From: Ananas comosus
Lineage: Eukaryota > Streptophyta > Magnoliopsida > Poales > Bromeliaceae
Assembly: GCF_001540865.1 (NCBI RefSeq)
Contig: NC_033621.1
Location: forward strand, 8,203,537 to 8,267,536
Reading direction: 5' to 3'
DNA length: 64,000 bases
Below are positions 23,168 through 36,584 of the stretch, one piece after another. The notes below the pieces were generated by a model. The model was not told the origin of the DNA, ran no database searches, and was given only the letters and a program-made list of their open reading frames with translations. Every line of letters begins with the position of its first letter. Position 1 is the first letter of the stretch. A program made the translations under genes and the position numbers.

Positions 23168-25187
23168 CCCAACCCCTCTCCCCTTCACAGCAAACACCCC
23201 AAACCATCTCTCCCTCTCATTTCTCTCTTCCTCTCTCTAGAGACCTCACTCTAGGGCAAGGAGTTGAAGGAGAAGAAGGCATTGAAGGAGATTTTTGGAG
23301 GATTAGAGGACCTAGGAGCTCTCCAACAAGGTGGACCTTGGAGGAGCTTGGGCTAAGGTGAGTTTTATGCAAGAACACTTCTAGGGTTTGGATTTTACCC
23401 TTAATCTTAGTGTATTGGACTTCTTGCAAACTTAGAAACCCTTTTGAGACATGAGCTCCATGAAAATCCATGGAAGCTCCATGTGCTCTCATGGTGGTCA
23501 TCTAGGGATCATGTTAGATGCCCTAGGAATGGTACAAATAGGTTGGAAATGGTATTAGAGAGCTTCCTAGATGATTCTAAGTTAGTATTTGCTTAGTTAC
23601 AAGATCAATCTAGGAAAAATCCATATATGGCATTGTCAGGGCACCAAATTTGGGGCTTTTGCCTCCGATCGTTTTCAAGATAAATTGACCTCATGAAAAT
23701 CTAATTAGGGGTATTTTTGACGCGTTGGTGGTCTCGGTTCGGGAAAACGAAGAATCTATGTAAAGATATTTAATAAAAAGCCTAATTTGACACTATTTTG
23801 TTACAGATCGCCGCAGCACGTCGAATAGGAGTCTAAAAATCACGAGAATCGAACCCCAACTCCTCTACTACTATTCGAGGTGGGGGGTGCACTCCGGAAT
23901 CGTTGGATTCCCTTCTATGTCTATCTCACCTTTTATTTGAGCATTATGTCAATAGTCATTCATGCATATTAGGGTTAATTACATGTGAAAGATGGTTGGA
24001 CTTCAATTACATGCTTCTAACGTAAATGAACATAGAGATTGATATGGACCATAGTGGACATGTTTGTGGAACCCTACTTGTGTGAATGTGAGACCGAGAC
24101 TATGATAATGGTAAACAAAGGTGACATTGACAATAGAGACAAGATTGGCATCGAGAAAAGGATAGTTAAACAAGGTTTAACTATTAGTGGCATAATGACA
24201 AGAATAACCTAGAAGTGGCAAATATAATAAGGTAGAAACCTATCATTGGTTGTGGCATTGTGGCTAGTGGCTATATATCCTCAAGTTGAGGATTGGATCA
24301 ATACTCACGATAAGTCTTGGCTTGAGGGAGGTAGCTTCTCCTCAAGCGGTGCGTTCCGGAACAGTCATCACGGGGATAGTGGCCCCGAAGACGGTCCCTC
24401 GGGTCTTGCAGTGCTTAGAGCCTCCCCAAACAAAAGGGATTTCGGGTTGTGAATTATTAGGGTTAACATAGTTAACCGGTAAGATTGGGTAAAAGCCAAA
24501 GAAAAATTATGGAAAAAGCAGGCATGCATAATCATCCTTTATTTGATTATATATCTACTGACAGTTTTCTTGCAGGCATAGTATTAGCATTAGTTTGGCT
24601 ACTATTTCTCTTTCTTTGAAATACTTATGCCTAAATAGACTTAGTGGGTAAGTTAGCGAGGTCGGTTGCCGAACCCATTGGAAACTTCGTTGTAGTTTTC
24701 ACACCACTAACCCTACAAATCCTAGCGCGAGCGGTGCGGCGGAGGATCGAGGCAAGGGTATTGCACCATCGCTAGTGGCCACCGGAGTACTTGCATATAG
24801 TCATTCCCTTTTTGGTTCATGTATCAACTTTCTTTTATTGATCTAGAAATGTAAAAGTTATAAACATTCATGTATTTTGGGAGAATGATTATGATGTAAA
24901 AAGATATTATGAATGAAGGAAATGAATGTAATAGTTGTAGTTACTAGTATTTGGTTTAAATGTAATCAAATATTATGTATGGTTGTATGTTGTAGCTTAG
25001 AGCTTTCGCTTCTGTTGTTGCTTGCCCTCGCTCAAGCCTTGTATAATTGCAAATCTCTTTGTTTGATTGCTTAATTATACTTGATGCTAGAGCCTTGGGT
25101 GGGCAGGGGAGGCCCTGTCCGTTCGGTGTCCGTTGACGTGGCCCGAATCCGACCAAATTGGCAGGGAGCGGGGCATGACAGATATGA

Positions 25188-25199
25188 TGGTATCAGAGC
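25188..25199 (+). other. Primer-binding site, initiator tRNA-Met type
   Basis: TGGTATCAGAGC starts 8 bases after the LTR end. It is the complement of the 3' end of initiator tRNA-Met, used by many plant gypsy and copia elements to prime minus-strand synthesis. Confidence 0.9.
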
Positions 25200-25523
25200 G
25201 TGGTGAAAGTAAAAGTCTAGGATGGACTTAGGGACCTTAGGATTGGAGACCTTAGGGACTTAGAAAACGTTCAACGTGGACTTGGATTAATGCGGAAGCT
25301 AATTGATTGGGTTTATGTTGGTACTTCTCTAAAAGAAATTAGAGATGGATTCAAGTGTTTAATTGTTTTTCTACTTATGGGATTGTGTGGGGCGGCCGAC
25401 CACATGACGCCGAGAGTTGGAAACAATTACGCTTGATTGCTTTCGCTTAATTGGGTAGTTAATTGGAACGTGTAAGTGTCAAGTGTGTCGAGTACTAATA
25501 TATGTGCTACGTTTCAGGACGTG

Positions 25524-26375
25524 ATGGCACCAAGAGGACGCCCTAGTACGCGATCTACAGCGGCACCGCCTCCTGAGGTGCCCGAGCAGTCGGGGTCGGA
25601 TGAAGTGCGCGAGCTGCGGGCCCAAGTAGCGACTTTGGCCGGGAATATGCGGCAGCAGGGGGAGCAGATAAGACGGCTCCATGAGTTGGTCGCTCGACAG
25701 GCGACGGCGGCTGCACCTGTGCCTCAGGATCCGCCCGCACCTGCGGCACCACCTCCAGCGACGGCGGCAGCACCGGTGACGGTTATTCCTCTGACGGCTT
25801 CGGGTTCATCGGCTCCTATTTCCGATGCGCTTGAGGCCGAGCAGGAGCGATCATTGGCGGTGTTGACGGCCTTCAAGCCATTCAACCTTCCGACCTTCAA
25901 CGGTGATGTGAAGGATCTGTGGGTGATGGAGAGTTGGCTAGCCGCGATAGAAGCGTTGTTCGAGGACATCTACACCCTCGAGAAGGATAAAGTCCACTTG
26001 GCGGCCCATTGCTTCGAGGGGTCGGTGCGGCTATGGTGGACACAAGCGAAGAAAAGTCGCTTATTGGATCTCGCTTCCATTACTTGGGAAGCATTTCGGG
26101 AGATGCTATTGATGGAGTACTTTTCCAAGAGTGACAAGCGGAAAATCAAGGAGGATTTTCGCAAGTTAAGACAAGGTAGCCGGACGGTGCGGGAGTACGA
26201 GAAGGAGTTCACGCACCTTATCAACTGCGTGCCGAGCTTGGTTAACAGCGATAGGGACCGAGCGGAGGCTTTCGAGCGCGGGTTGCGACCCGACATTTTC
26301 AAGGTTATTCATGCATTTTGCTTGAAGACCTATGAGGAGGTACTTGACCGCACATTATGGGTGGAGCTGAACTGA
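25524..26375 (+). pseudogene. gag of element F, 3'-truncated
   Basis: I chose the start MAPRGRPSTRSTA at 25524 over the upstream in-frame ATG at 25476 because it matches the basic N-terminus usual for Tekay gag. It is open for about 280 codons. Visible parts: acidic/Glu-Arg coiled-coil-like segment (SDEVRELRAQVATLAG, residues 25-60), Ala/Pro-rich linker (60-100), and a retrotransposon gag core (about 130-265) with FNGDVKDLW, VRLWWTQAK, EMLLMEYFSK and VREYEKEFTHL. The core forms the virus-like-particle shell. The frame ends at LDRTLWVELN, where sequence switches to unrelated DNA. The zinc-knuckle nucleocapsid and protease are missing. No stops occur before the break, so decay here is by truncation. 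Confidence 0.9.
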
Positions 26376-28344
26376 ACTGATTCGCCTTGGGAGTTTGAGC
26401 ATAATGTAATGCATCTTGAAGTTAATCTTGCTGATTGCGAAGACTGTTATTTTACCTAAATTGGGTATTTATAGAAAGGTTGGAGCCTAATTGACTGATA
26501 ACTTAAAATGTGAGAATCCTTAAAATGTTGGATAATTTTTTTTTTTGAGAAGTTGTTGTTGTATTTCTGATCAAGTCACAAATTGTGGGCTTGACTAGTA
26601 GGGAGGCTTTTATGCCTAGTGCTTCATTTTGGTGAAGCAATTCCACTTGTTGTTAGGTTGGATGAGTTGTTCGACTATATGTCAAATTTCGTGATTTCAA
26701 TTGGAAACGCAATTAAGTAGTTGGACCATATTGAGACTTGTTAATCTTTTAATCAGTCTTGAGCATTAGGTGCATTTTATAGATTGAGTAGCAATCTGAG
26801 GAATTTTGTAGCCTTCTTTGACAGAGAATGTCATGAAGGGGTTGTTCAGTCGTTTGTTCTGTGAACTCTGTAAGGCAGATGATGGATGACCGAGTAGAAG
26901 AATTAATAGGATTGAGAGGAGACTCTCCTAATTGGATCAAGTATTTTGGGAATATTGAGAAAGAAATCATCCTGTTACTTATTTCTTTCTCTTTCTATTT
27001 TGGCTTATGTATAATGGAACTAAGCTTCTTGAAACAAACTGCATGAGATAAGCTTTTGGGGATTAATGTCTTAAAAGATGGTCATATCAGGATAAACCCC
27101 GTATAGTTCGGAAGCGAATAGTGATGCTCTGATTGTGGGTTAACGAAAGGCTTCAGTAGAATTCTTCCCTAATTGTAGAGTAATATGTACTATGATAGCG
27201 ATAGAGAACATATGGATATAAATTAATTCCCCTCTATCGCCTACAGTGGATTTGGAACAATGAATACTTTGAGCATCACACTCTTAGAACAATATTAAAG
27301 GAAGTTTATCTGATTGGTCTATTTGAAAGATCAAATAAGTGATATCATGAGTTATTTTGTTAGAAGCAAACCTCCAATTTGGACGTGCAATAGAATTAAT
27401 TGGAAATCGAATTGGAGTGCGTGAGGAAAATCTCTCAGTGATGAAATGGTTATGATTTACTCTATGATTAGTACAAAGAAAAACAGTAAAGCTGCAGAGA
27501 CAACATAATGGAATTTGTATGAAGTTTGAGCACTAACATTGAGCAGCATCTGTTGATGTGAATTAAGGATTATCGCCTAGTAGTGGAATTGAATATGGTA
27601 CTAAGGCATTGTAATACAATGCTAAATGATATATAGATCAGGAGTCCATCTTTAATGGATTGATTAAGAAGATGATCGGTTTCTATTTAGTATCGAAAGG
27701 GAACTACCATGGATAACTAGTTCTTTACTAAGCTAGTTGTAATTGTGGAATGTAGTAAAAGCAAGGAATATGGAAAATTGTTTCCATATCTGACCCTGGA
27801 GTAGAAGTGCACCAATAATGCAAATTCTGAGAAGTTTTGACTATTAGATGATACAAAATTAATCATTGGTATATGATCATCTTGTAAAGTACAAGATGTG
27901 TATCAGACGTAACCAATGAATAGTATTAGATGTTAAGGAATGATTATACTCCAATTATATGAATATGACGGGAAAAGTTAGACTTCAGCCTCAATCTATT
28001 TGAGGGAAATAAGAAATGGGACTCCATCCATAAAGGCAATAGATTTTGTGAAGAATTGAGAGACTGATCGAGCAAATTATAGTAAAAGATGAACTTTATC
28101 TTATAAATTAGAGATTTCAGGATAGTTGTGGAAACTCGAATTGAGAACTGCTGCACCTCTGACATCACCTCTGACATCATAGAATTCTCCGTATGAAATG
28201 CCTCAAGTGATTTGACCTGTTCGAATCCTTTGGGAAGTGAAGTATGTGCCGATGGAATGTATTTCCCATCATTTTAAGATGGTTTTGAGCAAGGATTCGG
28301 TTTTTAGTTTCGCGGATGAAACTTCTTTTTAGGAGGGATGAATA
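26376..28344 (+). other. Degenerate retroelement-like interior, no gene
   Basis: About 2 kb without a convincing frame. The only landmark is at its end: TTTCGCGGATGAAACTTC followed by TTTTTAGGAGGGATG (28308-28340). This is the motif plus polypurine tract found at the 3' end of these gypsy elements. I therefore read it as the 3' interior of an element whose LTR starts at about 28345. I see nothing else nameable. Confidence 0.45.
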
Positions 28345-29651
28345 TAGTACACTGAACTTTGGCAAAGTTCGAAGCTCGAATGTTAGAATAGTAATTGAAA
28401 CTATTCTATGACTTTTGCAAGATTATTGAGAGGTTTTCAGCAATTACTGGAGTAAGCAAGTAACCGGAAGTGGAAAAGTGCATTGTGAATATACTATTCA
28501 AATGTAGTACTCTGGACTTAGTTAAGTGCAAAGTTTCGAGAGTGGGATTAGTATCTGGAGCTAACCCACTCTTTTAAAGAGCTGAAGTGAGGGTTCTTGA
28601 CAAGTTATAAGAGTGAGCAAACAGCCGGAAGATCGAAAGTGCATTGCTGTGGCCATTTTGCATATTCTGTAATGTTGTACTAGTACAAAGTTGAGGCTGT
28701 ACCGGTACAACCAGCATCAGCAGTAGCGGCTGCGTGGCAGCAGGAGTTTTTGGTAATTTCCTTTGCCAGCTTTGGTCTTATCCTCCTCAGCTCGACTCCC
28801 AGCATATCCTTATCAGGTTTAAGCTCAGGAACAGGGTAAGAACACCTTTCTTACTCTCTCTTTAGATCTTCTCTAATTTTGAGTAGAACCAAGGGATTTG
28901 AGCTTGTCTATTTTCCTTTTTGATTACTAGCTCGTTGCGAGGCCTTGGAGCTGTGATTTATTGGTGGAGAGATGAGTTTTAGAGACATTTCATGGCTCTA
29001 ATACAGCAGATAGCCAAGTTGAGGGTTTAATGAGGTGAGCTACTCAACTTTTCATTAGCTTAAGGCTATAATAGAGAATTTGAGCTAGTTCTTTGCTCTT
29101 GCTGCCAGCAGATTTGAGGAAGCTCACGGCAGCTTTAGAAATAGTATTTTGGGCTGTGTTTCTCAAGATTAACTCAGGGAGTACCTACGTTAAAGCTTAG
29201 AAAGGTATGGTGTCTAATGTTTTACTAGTTAAGTGTTCTAGTGGCTGAATTAGTAAAGGTAGTGGTGCAGTTTTGAATTATGTTCACAGCAAGTTGTGTG
29301 AACTTCATTAGCTGAGTTTAGTAACCCACATGAGCTGGTTTTGGTGTGCTTCCACCTGAGTTGGAGCTGTGTAAGGTGAGCAATTCAACTCCTTATAGTT
29401 GGATGTGTTGATCATAGTGTTGAAGCAGTTTTCAAGGTTAACTCGCAGCGGGTTCGCAGCGGACTACCTGAGCTCTTTGGCTAAAATTTGGAAGCTTTTA
29501 AAAGTGGGATGTGGTACTCCAACCTGAGCTGAAATAGAAATTCAAGCTTTAGCACTACTTTAGGAGTGTTTGAAGGCTTCGGATCTTAAGCGGAGTCTTG
29601 GTAACACTTAAAGGCTGGTTGGAGGTGCTTCAACCTGATTTGAGGTAAGGT

Positions 29652-32600
29652 TGTAAGGACTGAGATTTTGGCAGTGCAATTAGACTCTCTGTTGACGATG
29701 TTTCTGTGTGTAATTTAATTACATAAGCACCCGTCAAGTTTCAAGAGAAAATGAGCTAAAATGGAGAAGATACGCGATTTTTAGTTTTTACTTAAGTGAA
29801 TAGTAACTCCGGTTTTCTGGAGAAGCCATGGAGTAGAGTTGGCTTTCGGCGCGTATCGGACTCCGTTCATAGCGATCTAATAGCTCGTTTCGACCGGTTC
29901 AGCTATTTTGGAACCAATGGCACTGATGGATTTCAAATCTGACGCACGATTTTCGAGAAAAAGGGATTTTATCGAAAAGAGGGTTTTCGCTCTTTGCTGT
30001 TCTTGCATAATGAGACTCGTCGTGCTCTGTGTATGTGACCTAGAGTAAGGTGAGTGATGTTACACGTACCTACTAGTGGTAGGAGATTCAAATTTGAATT
30101 TGAATCTAGGATTTAGTGGGATTACACATTGGTATATGTGTGTGGTTTTTTGGAAATTGGAGAGCGGACGGATTTCGTCGCAAATCGGCGATCAAACTTG
30201 ATGAAACAAAATAGTAGCTTTGATGCCCTCGTCATGCTGAACGCGATGGCGCGGTCGGATCGAAAATCCGATGGACGGATTTTCGAAAAACGTAAGATGT
30301 TCATTGAGGGGTCGAATTGGCAAAAACGGAAATCTTGCGAAAGGTCTAACATTTTATGTATCGAATCACGTGAAATCGGACGACGAGGTGCGTATGCGCA
30401 AAATACACGCGCTATGAAGGTCTCAGTATGAAGTATTGAGTTTCGGAGGACTTTTGTGCAAAATTGTCATTTGCATAAAAGTGGCCACTTAGGGTTTCTC
30501 CATGGAAACCCTAACGCTAGGCCTCCCTCTTCCTCAACCGAACCCCAGCCGCCTCCCTCTCGTTCCCCTGCTCTCCACGCGCCACTCCGGCCATCTGATC
30601 ATGCCGCCGGCCGCTCTTCTACCTCCTCTATCACTTTCCCTACTTTTCCTTCCACCCTCCTCAGCCACCGAGCTCGGGAAGGTACCTAAACCTATGCAAC
30701 CATCTTCCCTTGGCCGAGATCCATCTCCGGTGTCGTTCCCGCCGGCCGCCGCCGTCCCCGTGCGCTGCCGCCGCCGCCGCCAGGTTGAGCTGCTGCCGCC
30801 CGGATCTACAGCAGCCCGAGCTGGGATCACCCTGGTCCCCGCGCACTGCTCCTACCTTTGATCCGTCGCGCTGCCTTCCGACGACCTCCGGCACCCCTCC
30901 GCTGGCCATCACGTCGTCCCGGAGCGCCGCCGGCCACCGCTCGTGCACTCTGTAGCTGCCCAGGGTTGGTACGAGCCGAGGCCGAGCCCCCACAGCCACC
31001 GCACATCGCCACCGCCCACTGCGGGGCGCTTCGCCGTTCCCTCGGCCTCCAGCAACGGATCGCCGTCGCCCCGAGCTTCTCCGGCAGTGCCTAGCCGCCG
31101 GGAGCCCTTGAACCCGAGAACTATTGGCGGGCTTGATCTCCTCCGCCGGGCCACCAGTTGGCGCCCACCGCCGTCCAGCACCTGCCCCGGACATCTCCGA
31201 CGGACCGCACCCGTCCCCTGCAGGTGCGCCCGCCGCCGGCCGCTGCCGGCCGTGCCCTAGCTCCACCCTGTCCGGTAAGCTATTTTCAGCCTGTCTGCGC
31301 ACTAGTTTCCTGTTTGGATCACTGTTCCGACGACCCGGGGCTGTTCCGATGCCTCCGGAGGTGAGCACGGTGATCGTCAGTCAGTTCTGATCACAATGCT
31401 CACCTCACTTAGGGTCAGCGAGCTTCGGATGAGTTAATTAGATGTGTTTTAGTTTCAGGGAGCGCTATTTTGTTGAACTTCGTGTCGCTCGTGCATGTCC
31501 TACAGTGGTCGTAACTGCTCCGAAAGGTGAGCACGGTCTCCGGCATGCCGAAACCTATCAGCAGGTGTCTCGGTTTGACTATACGATTATCAGTTTGCGT
31601 TGTCGGGCCATAACATCCCCGAAATCACATAAAATTATGTGATTTTGGGTTATTGGGAGGTTTTTTATACGATTGTTCATTATGTGGCTGCTGTTGGTAG
31701 CGTGTGCAAGCTATGGGTAACCTCTGGACTGATTGTCCAAGGCCCCAAGCCCTTGTGGAGATCGGAAATGCATTTCCGGTGCGTTTGTCGGCAGAATTCG
31801 CTGACGGAACACGGTTTTAGTTCGGAATTCTTCCGACGGTGCCTCGTGAGCATTTGTTGAGTCGCTGAGCCTTGTTGGTTGGTCACTCATGTCATTTCGA
31901 GGGTTCAGAAATGACAGGTGAGCGACGGTGGGTTCCGGTGTCGAAATAGACACTTTCGGGAACCTAGATCCGAACGATTACCCGACGATAATTGTTTGGA
32001 GGCGAGATTTTGTGTTTGCTGCCAAGACATCTTATTTGATGTGTTTTGTGGCAGCGGGTGACTCGTAGCATGAGTTGGTACTTTCCGGGACATTTCAGTG
32101 GTCCCGACGGAGTCCCGGTGCGATTTCGGGACTTCCGGCGAGTTACGGTAGTCGATTTTGGGAAACTGATCTCCGTGGGTTTGTTAGTGGGATTATGATT
32201 TAGTATTTATTAGTTGTGGGTTAGACACTAAACCGGTGGACCCTCCTTAGGTCCAGTTGACATCCTTTTGCAGTCAGGAGACAGACGCGACATCCTTACA
32301 GGTGGGTACTTCGATCCGACGTCGGTACAGTGGTGCACGCTCGGTGATGGTTTCTTACCCTTACTCTTCTGTTGTTATTATTGCATAGTATATATCGAGC
32401 CTTGCACCCATGTTATTCCATTATACTCTACTCGTTGTTTGCATGCTTAGTATCCTGAGTAGGAGTAGAGTGGTTCTATCTATGTGCGTATCTGTTGACC
32501 TGGTTGATCAATTCTTGTACTTCACATCAGTGACTTGGTAGGTCGATTCTTGTACTTCATATCAGGGACTTGGTATGTCCATTCTTGTACTTCGTATAAG

Positions 32601-34116
32601 TGACCTGGTTGGTCTATTCTTGTATCTCGTATTTGTGACACATTCGGTCGGTTCTTTGACTTCTGTCGTTCGATGACCGTTGTGGTCGATGTACCCTAGA
32701 GGGGTTGGATTGTTGGCTAGTGGCCGACGGTAGTTCTGGATTCTATTGATACACCCTGATGACCAATTCATCGATTCGTTGTGCATATATCCTAGTTGAT
32801 CTGAGTGGTCAGTTCTTGTGGTTCATTGAGCAGTATTTGCATATGTTTGAGAGGATGTTGATGTTGTCCCATCCTAGTTGACCTGAGTGGTCAGTTCTTG
32901 TGCTTCCTTACAGTTGATGACCTATACGGTCGATGGGCCCTGTGGGCAGGATTGTCGGCTGGTTGCCGACGTTTGGCCTTTGAGCATATCAGCATTGACC
33001 GCCCGATACTCATCGTATTTCACGAATACTGGCGGTCTGATCCACCGCAAGGGGTGTTCTTTTTCGGAAAAGTGGTTGCAGGTGTCAACCCGTGAGCCTC
33101 CGAGGGGTCATATGCATGGGAGAGTGGTAGTGGTACTGTCGGGAAGTTTTCGGTGTGAACCTCCAGGGCACAAGCTTGAGGTTTGCGGTGCGGACCAACA
33201 GAGCAGCAGATTCTAGATTGGGTATATTTGAGCTATACGTCCGATTGACGCATATGTCTATAGTAGCAGTTGTTGCATGCATACTTACAGTTCTTACTTT
33301 ACAGTTGTCTTGCTACTATAGTAGATATCCATATATGCTTTCAGTTGTTCATTACAGTAGCGGTAGTTATATTTTCTTTCAGATATATGTCTTTTTGATT
33401 CATTATTATTGCTACCGTATTTTCTACTGACCCGTACTGTTGTTTAGTTCTTCCTAATCCGGTGAGTACTCCTCGCCTTCATCGGCTTGCGGTACCCACT
33501 GGGAGGGGAGACATGTTTATATGTTCTCACCTCCCCCACCATTTTTCAGGTATCGTGAGCGGTGAGGTTGAGACGAGACGTGAGACACGTTCGTAGTGGT
33601 CGCTAGAGCTTTCGACCCAGTTTGTTGGTTTAGTTCCTACCCTATTTACCTTTGTTATTAATAGTTCTGATATTTTATGGTTCAGTTGGTTTATATTATT
33701 CGAATTCATGTGATTTTGAATGAACTATAGAACTCGTGGATTTTTTGAAAAGAAAAAAAATGATTTTCTACCCCTCGTGGTAGCGTGTTTTAAAAAGAAA
33801 AGGTTTCCGTGTGGGAAATAGCTTTCAAAAGAGTTTTCTCGTGGTTTTTATGTTTAAACACTGAATGGTAAATATCTGGTGAATGGTAAATGAATGCTGA
33901 GTATTGTATATTCATGTATTGTGGTTGTATCCTGGTTATACTCTGTTTGGACATCTTGTACTTGTGCGACGCCGTGCAAATACAGGGGAGACTCTGTCCG
34001 TGTGAACAGTGGACTCCCTGTATTTGTGGCGGATCTGGCATACCCCGTGGTTAGGTTTCCAAAAAAAAAAAAATTTCTGCTGTGTTTTAACCTAAAAGGG
34101 ACATCGGGGCGTGACA
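29652..34116 (+). mobile_element. 5' LTR of D1, 4465 bp with a GC-rich core
   Basis: Starts TGTAAGGACTGAGATTTTGG and ends GGGGCGTGACA. From 30480 to 31260 it is strongly GC-rich with Pro/Ala-coding frames in several phases, like a 5' leader or a captured exon. The frames have no recognisable domain. The block GTGAGCACGGTGATCG (31361) recurs in D2 on the other strand. A hairpin-region variant CCCACTGGGAGGGGAG lies at 33495. Confidence 0.85.
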
Positions 34117-34124
34117 GATTAAAG

Positions 34125-34137
34125 TGGTATCAGAGCC
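34125..34137 (+). other. Primer-binding site of D1
   Basis: TGGTATCAGAGCC, 8 bases after the LTR end; initiator tRNA-Met type, same as element F. Confidence 0.9.
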
Positions 34138-34406
34138 AAGTTATAACCACAACACTATTCACAGGTTGTTTTGAAAAGTAAATGAAACTGAACCATTGGT
34201 TAGATTGACCCAGAGGAAGACCTACGGTATATAGGCACATGAGTGCGGGGTTTGGACTTGTGTCTTGGGCTGCATTCGAGTTTGGTAAACTCGAAGTGCA
34301 TGGTGTTTCTGTATGTGTTACGGTTCGCACAAGCTGGTGTCTAAGTCGGGAGTAGTGGCGGTGTACTTATTCGGGCATCGAGTGGTGGGGCGACGTTCCT
34401 CAGGTA

Positions 34407-34592
34407 TTGCCACTCCTGTCAGGTGGGGCCTTGAAGGGCCAAGTGAGATTTTCGGGCCTAGGCGAGTGTCATAACTGCCGACGCCCAGGCCACTCTCTCT
34501 ACTTAGGACACGAGAGCTGTTGCGAGTGTTTCTACGGAGATGGCACTATGATCAGTTACGATCGTGACTTTAGTGGGGCTACTAGGGCGTAG
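34407..34592 (+). pseudogene. Possible gag zinc-knuckle remnant in D1
   Basis: A 61-residue frame contains ECHNCRRPGHSLYLGHESC. CX2CX4H matches the first part of a retroviral CCHC knuckle, but the last Cys is eight rather than four residues after the His. The surrounding 2.4 kb (34138-36566) has no other domain that I can find. It is plausible as the last trace of gag, but chance is possible. Confidence 0.35.
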
Positions 34593-36566
34593 CCCAGGGT
34601 TTGGTTAGCGGTCGTTTAGGCGACTACATTATTAGTGTTGCTTCCGCAGATCTTTGGGTAGGGTTGCGATGCCTACCTCTCCTCCTTGATTACTGATTGG
34701 AATCAGCGGTTTGGATCTTTTGATCTTGAACTAGTTCTTTCGTCAAATTGACGTGTACTAGAGTCGGATTGACACAGTTTGGTGTCAGGTTTTCGTTGAT
34801 GCATACATCGTATGCTATTATTCTCACACCTAAATTGGTGTGTTGTGGGTTAGTCTGTGGTTTGTGGTAGAGTTCGTTTTGACTCGAGATACTCTTGGAT
34901 AGTGTTGGAGTTCTCGGAGCTTGGGTATAGTTCGGTTGTGGTGCGGAAATTGGTTAGAGAAACCAATTCTTAAAGCCTCAGTCCGTGTGGTTCGCCGTTT
35001 AGTGTCGCTAGTGACTTTCAGATGTTGAAAGCTATGAAACTCCCTGTGAGTTGGTTCAAGGTCGGGTTGATTTCGAATGCCGGCTTGCAAAGTCGATGTT
35101 TCGACAGTCTTGGTTGTGAGCTTTTGGTTCAGTAGAGAGGTATCAAGTGGCTTGATACTTTAACGCGTTGTGTTTCCAACTTGTTGTTGGTAGTGGATCT
35201 TCGGATATTTCGCTTTTCTTTTGATAAGTATATTGGCTACAGACAATATACTGTCGAAAGAGGGACGAAATACTATCTTCCCGTTTGGGACTTGTGGATT
35301 GGGTCGATGTGTTCTCTAGACTGTTTTGTGGGAAAAGCTAGAGTGATGGTCATCTCTGACCATGTGGCGAGCCTTGGATTATTTCCCTGGCAGGTTTTGT
35401 ACAGTTGACTTACTGTCACTGCTGATGGTTTTCACTTTGGTTCGAGTCTAGGTGATCGTTGGTTCTATTGTTGTGCCTTCCACAACTAAAGGTTTGCCTT
35501 GGTTGTTAGTCTTGGCCTTTTGCTAGGCGGTTCTGAATCACAGTTGTTGCGTGACTTTAGCCTGGTTGTTGGCTTTGATTGTCATCGTATGTGATAGCAT
35601 ATATGGTTTGCGACTCGGCTTAACGTGCAAACCAAGAAATGGTATGCTTGTCCAGTCAAATAGGTGACAGGTACGTCTGGATCTCAATGAGACATGTTTT
35701 TGGTGTTGCTCGGAACATCAATCGCTAGGGTCCCTGGTTGGACGGCAGCGACAGGGTCTCGTGTAGACAAATGTTGAGCATCGCCGACAGTTAGTATCGC
35801 TTTTGTGATTGGCTACCTGTGCATCAAGTGATGGACTTGCAAAGAGCTTTCAGTGGTCTGTTGGTACTGGTTAAGTTTGAGGAGACAAAATTGTCTAGCC
35901 CAAATGGTATCGTTAGTTGGACCTGTTGGTCAGGCGGAAAGTGAGGTCTTGGACCTAGGACTATAGATTATCGCAGGTGACTTTCCGTTGATAGAGGTTT
36001 TGGCAGTTTGTGTGGTTATTGGTGGGAGACTGTGGTCTCCAAGGTGAGAGTTTTGACTCAGGTTATAGAACAACGTTTTGTATTCGCTCGTGGTGAGCAG
36101 GTTGATGTTGTGGGCTAGTTGGAGTATTTCATTTCAGTCTACGTAAATAGACTCCAGATTAGTAGTTGTCTCGTGACTTTTCTACGTGAACTTGCGACGT
36201 AGTCGAGTTGGTTACTGGTATGCGGATCAAGGTTGAGTGGACCTAGAATTTCTGAGTGTTGAAGTGTTATCTCAGAATTGGCAAAGTTGGGATCGACGAA
36301 TCCTAGCAGTGGGACTGTTTTTGTCCGCAAGTTATAGGATGGTGTTGATCCCGGTGAGTTTTGGTCCGTAGATTTTGGGTTGGTACGTTTTTCCCTCATT
36401 TTTGTCCGAGTGGAACCGTGGTCCTATTCTTCCCTTATTCGGAGATTGATTTGTCCAAATTCAAGGATTTGTGATTAACCAGTACTCAAGGGTGATATTG
36501 TAGTGGTGGAGTAATATCTGAATTCTATTTCGGTGGGTACATGGTCAAGTTTCGGGGACGAAACTT

Positions 36567-36581
36567 CTTTTAAGGGGGGGA
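36567..36581 (+). other. Polypurine tract of D1
   Basis: TTTTAAGGGGGGGA lies just after TTTCGGGGACGAAACTTC and 4 bases before the 3' LTR start. Confidence 0.8.
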
Positions 36582-36584
36582 TAA

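Larger units (their letters stand above)
22759..25180 (+). mobile_element. 5' LTR of element F
   Basis: Starts TGTAACATATCGAAACCTC and ends GGGGCATGACA, 2422 bases. Pairs with the 3' LTR at 40901, which differs by a few percent by eye over the first 450 bases. Holds a 34-bp palindrome, TATAAATAA box, CT-rich leader, donor-like AAGGTGAGTTTT near 23355 and the hairpin near 24683-24712. Confidence 0.92.

Noticed and set aside
25188..25199. tRNA-like sequence near TGGTATCAGAGC
   Set aside because: It is only the primer-binding complement of a tRNA 3' end; no cloverleaf around it.
27944..28365. Two minus-strand frames of 60-80 codons
   Set aside because: Short, no domain, antisense to the polypurine/LTR order in this segment.
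30661..31368. Long minus-strand frame in the GC-rich part of the D1 LTR
   Set aside because: Several frames are open on both strands because of GC richness; no domain, and antisense to the element.
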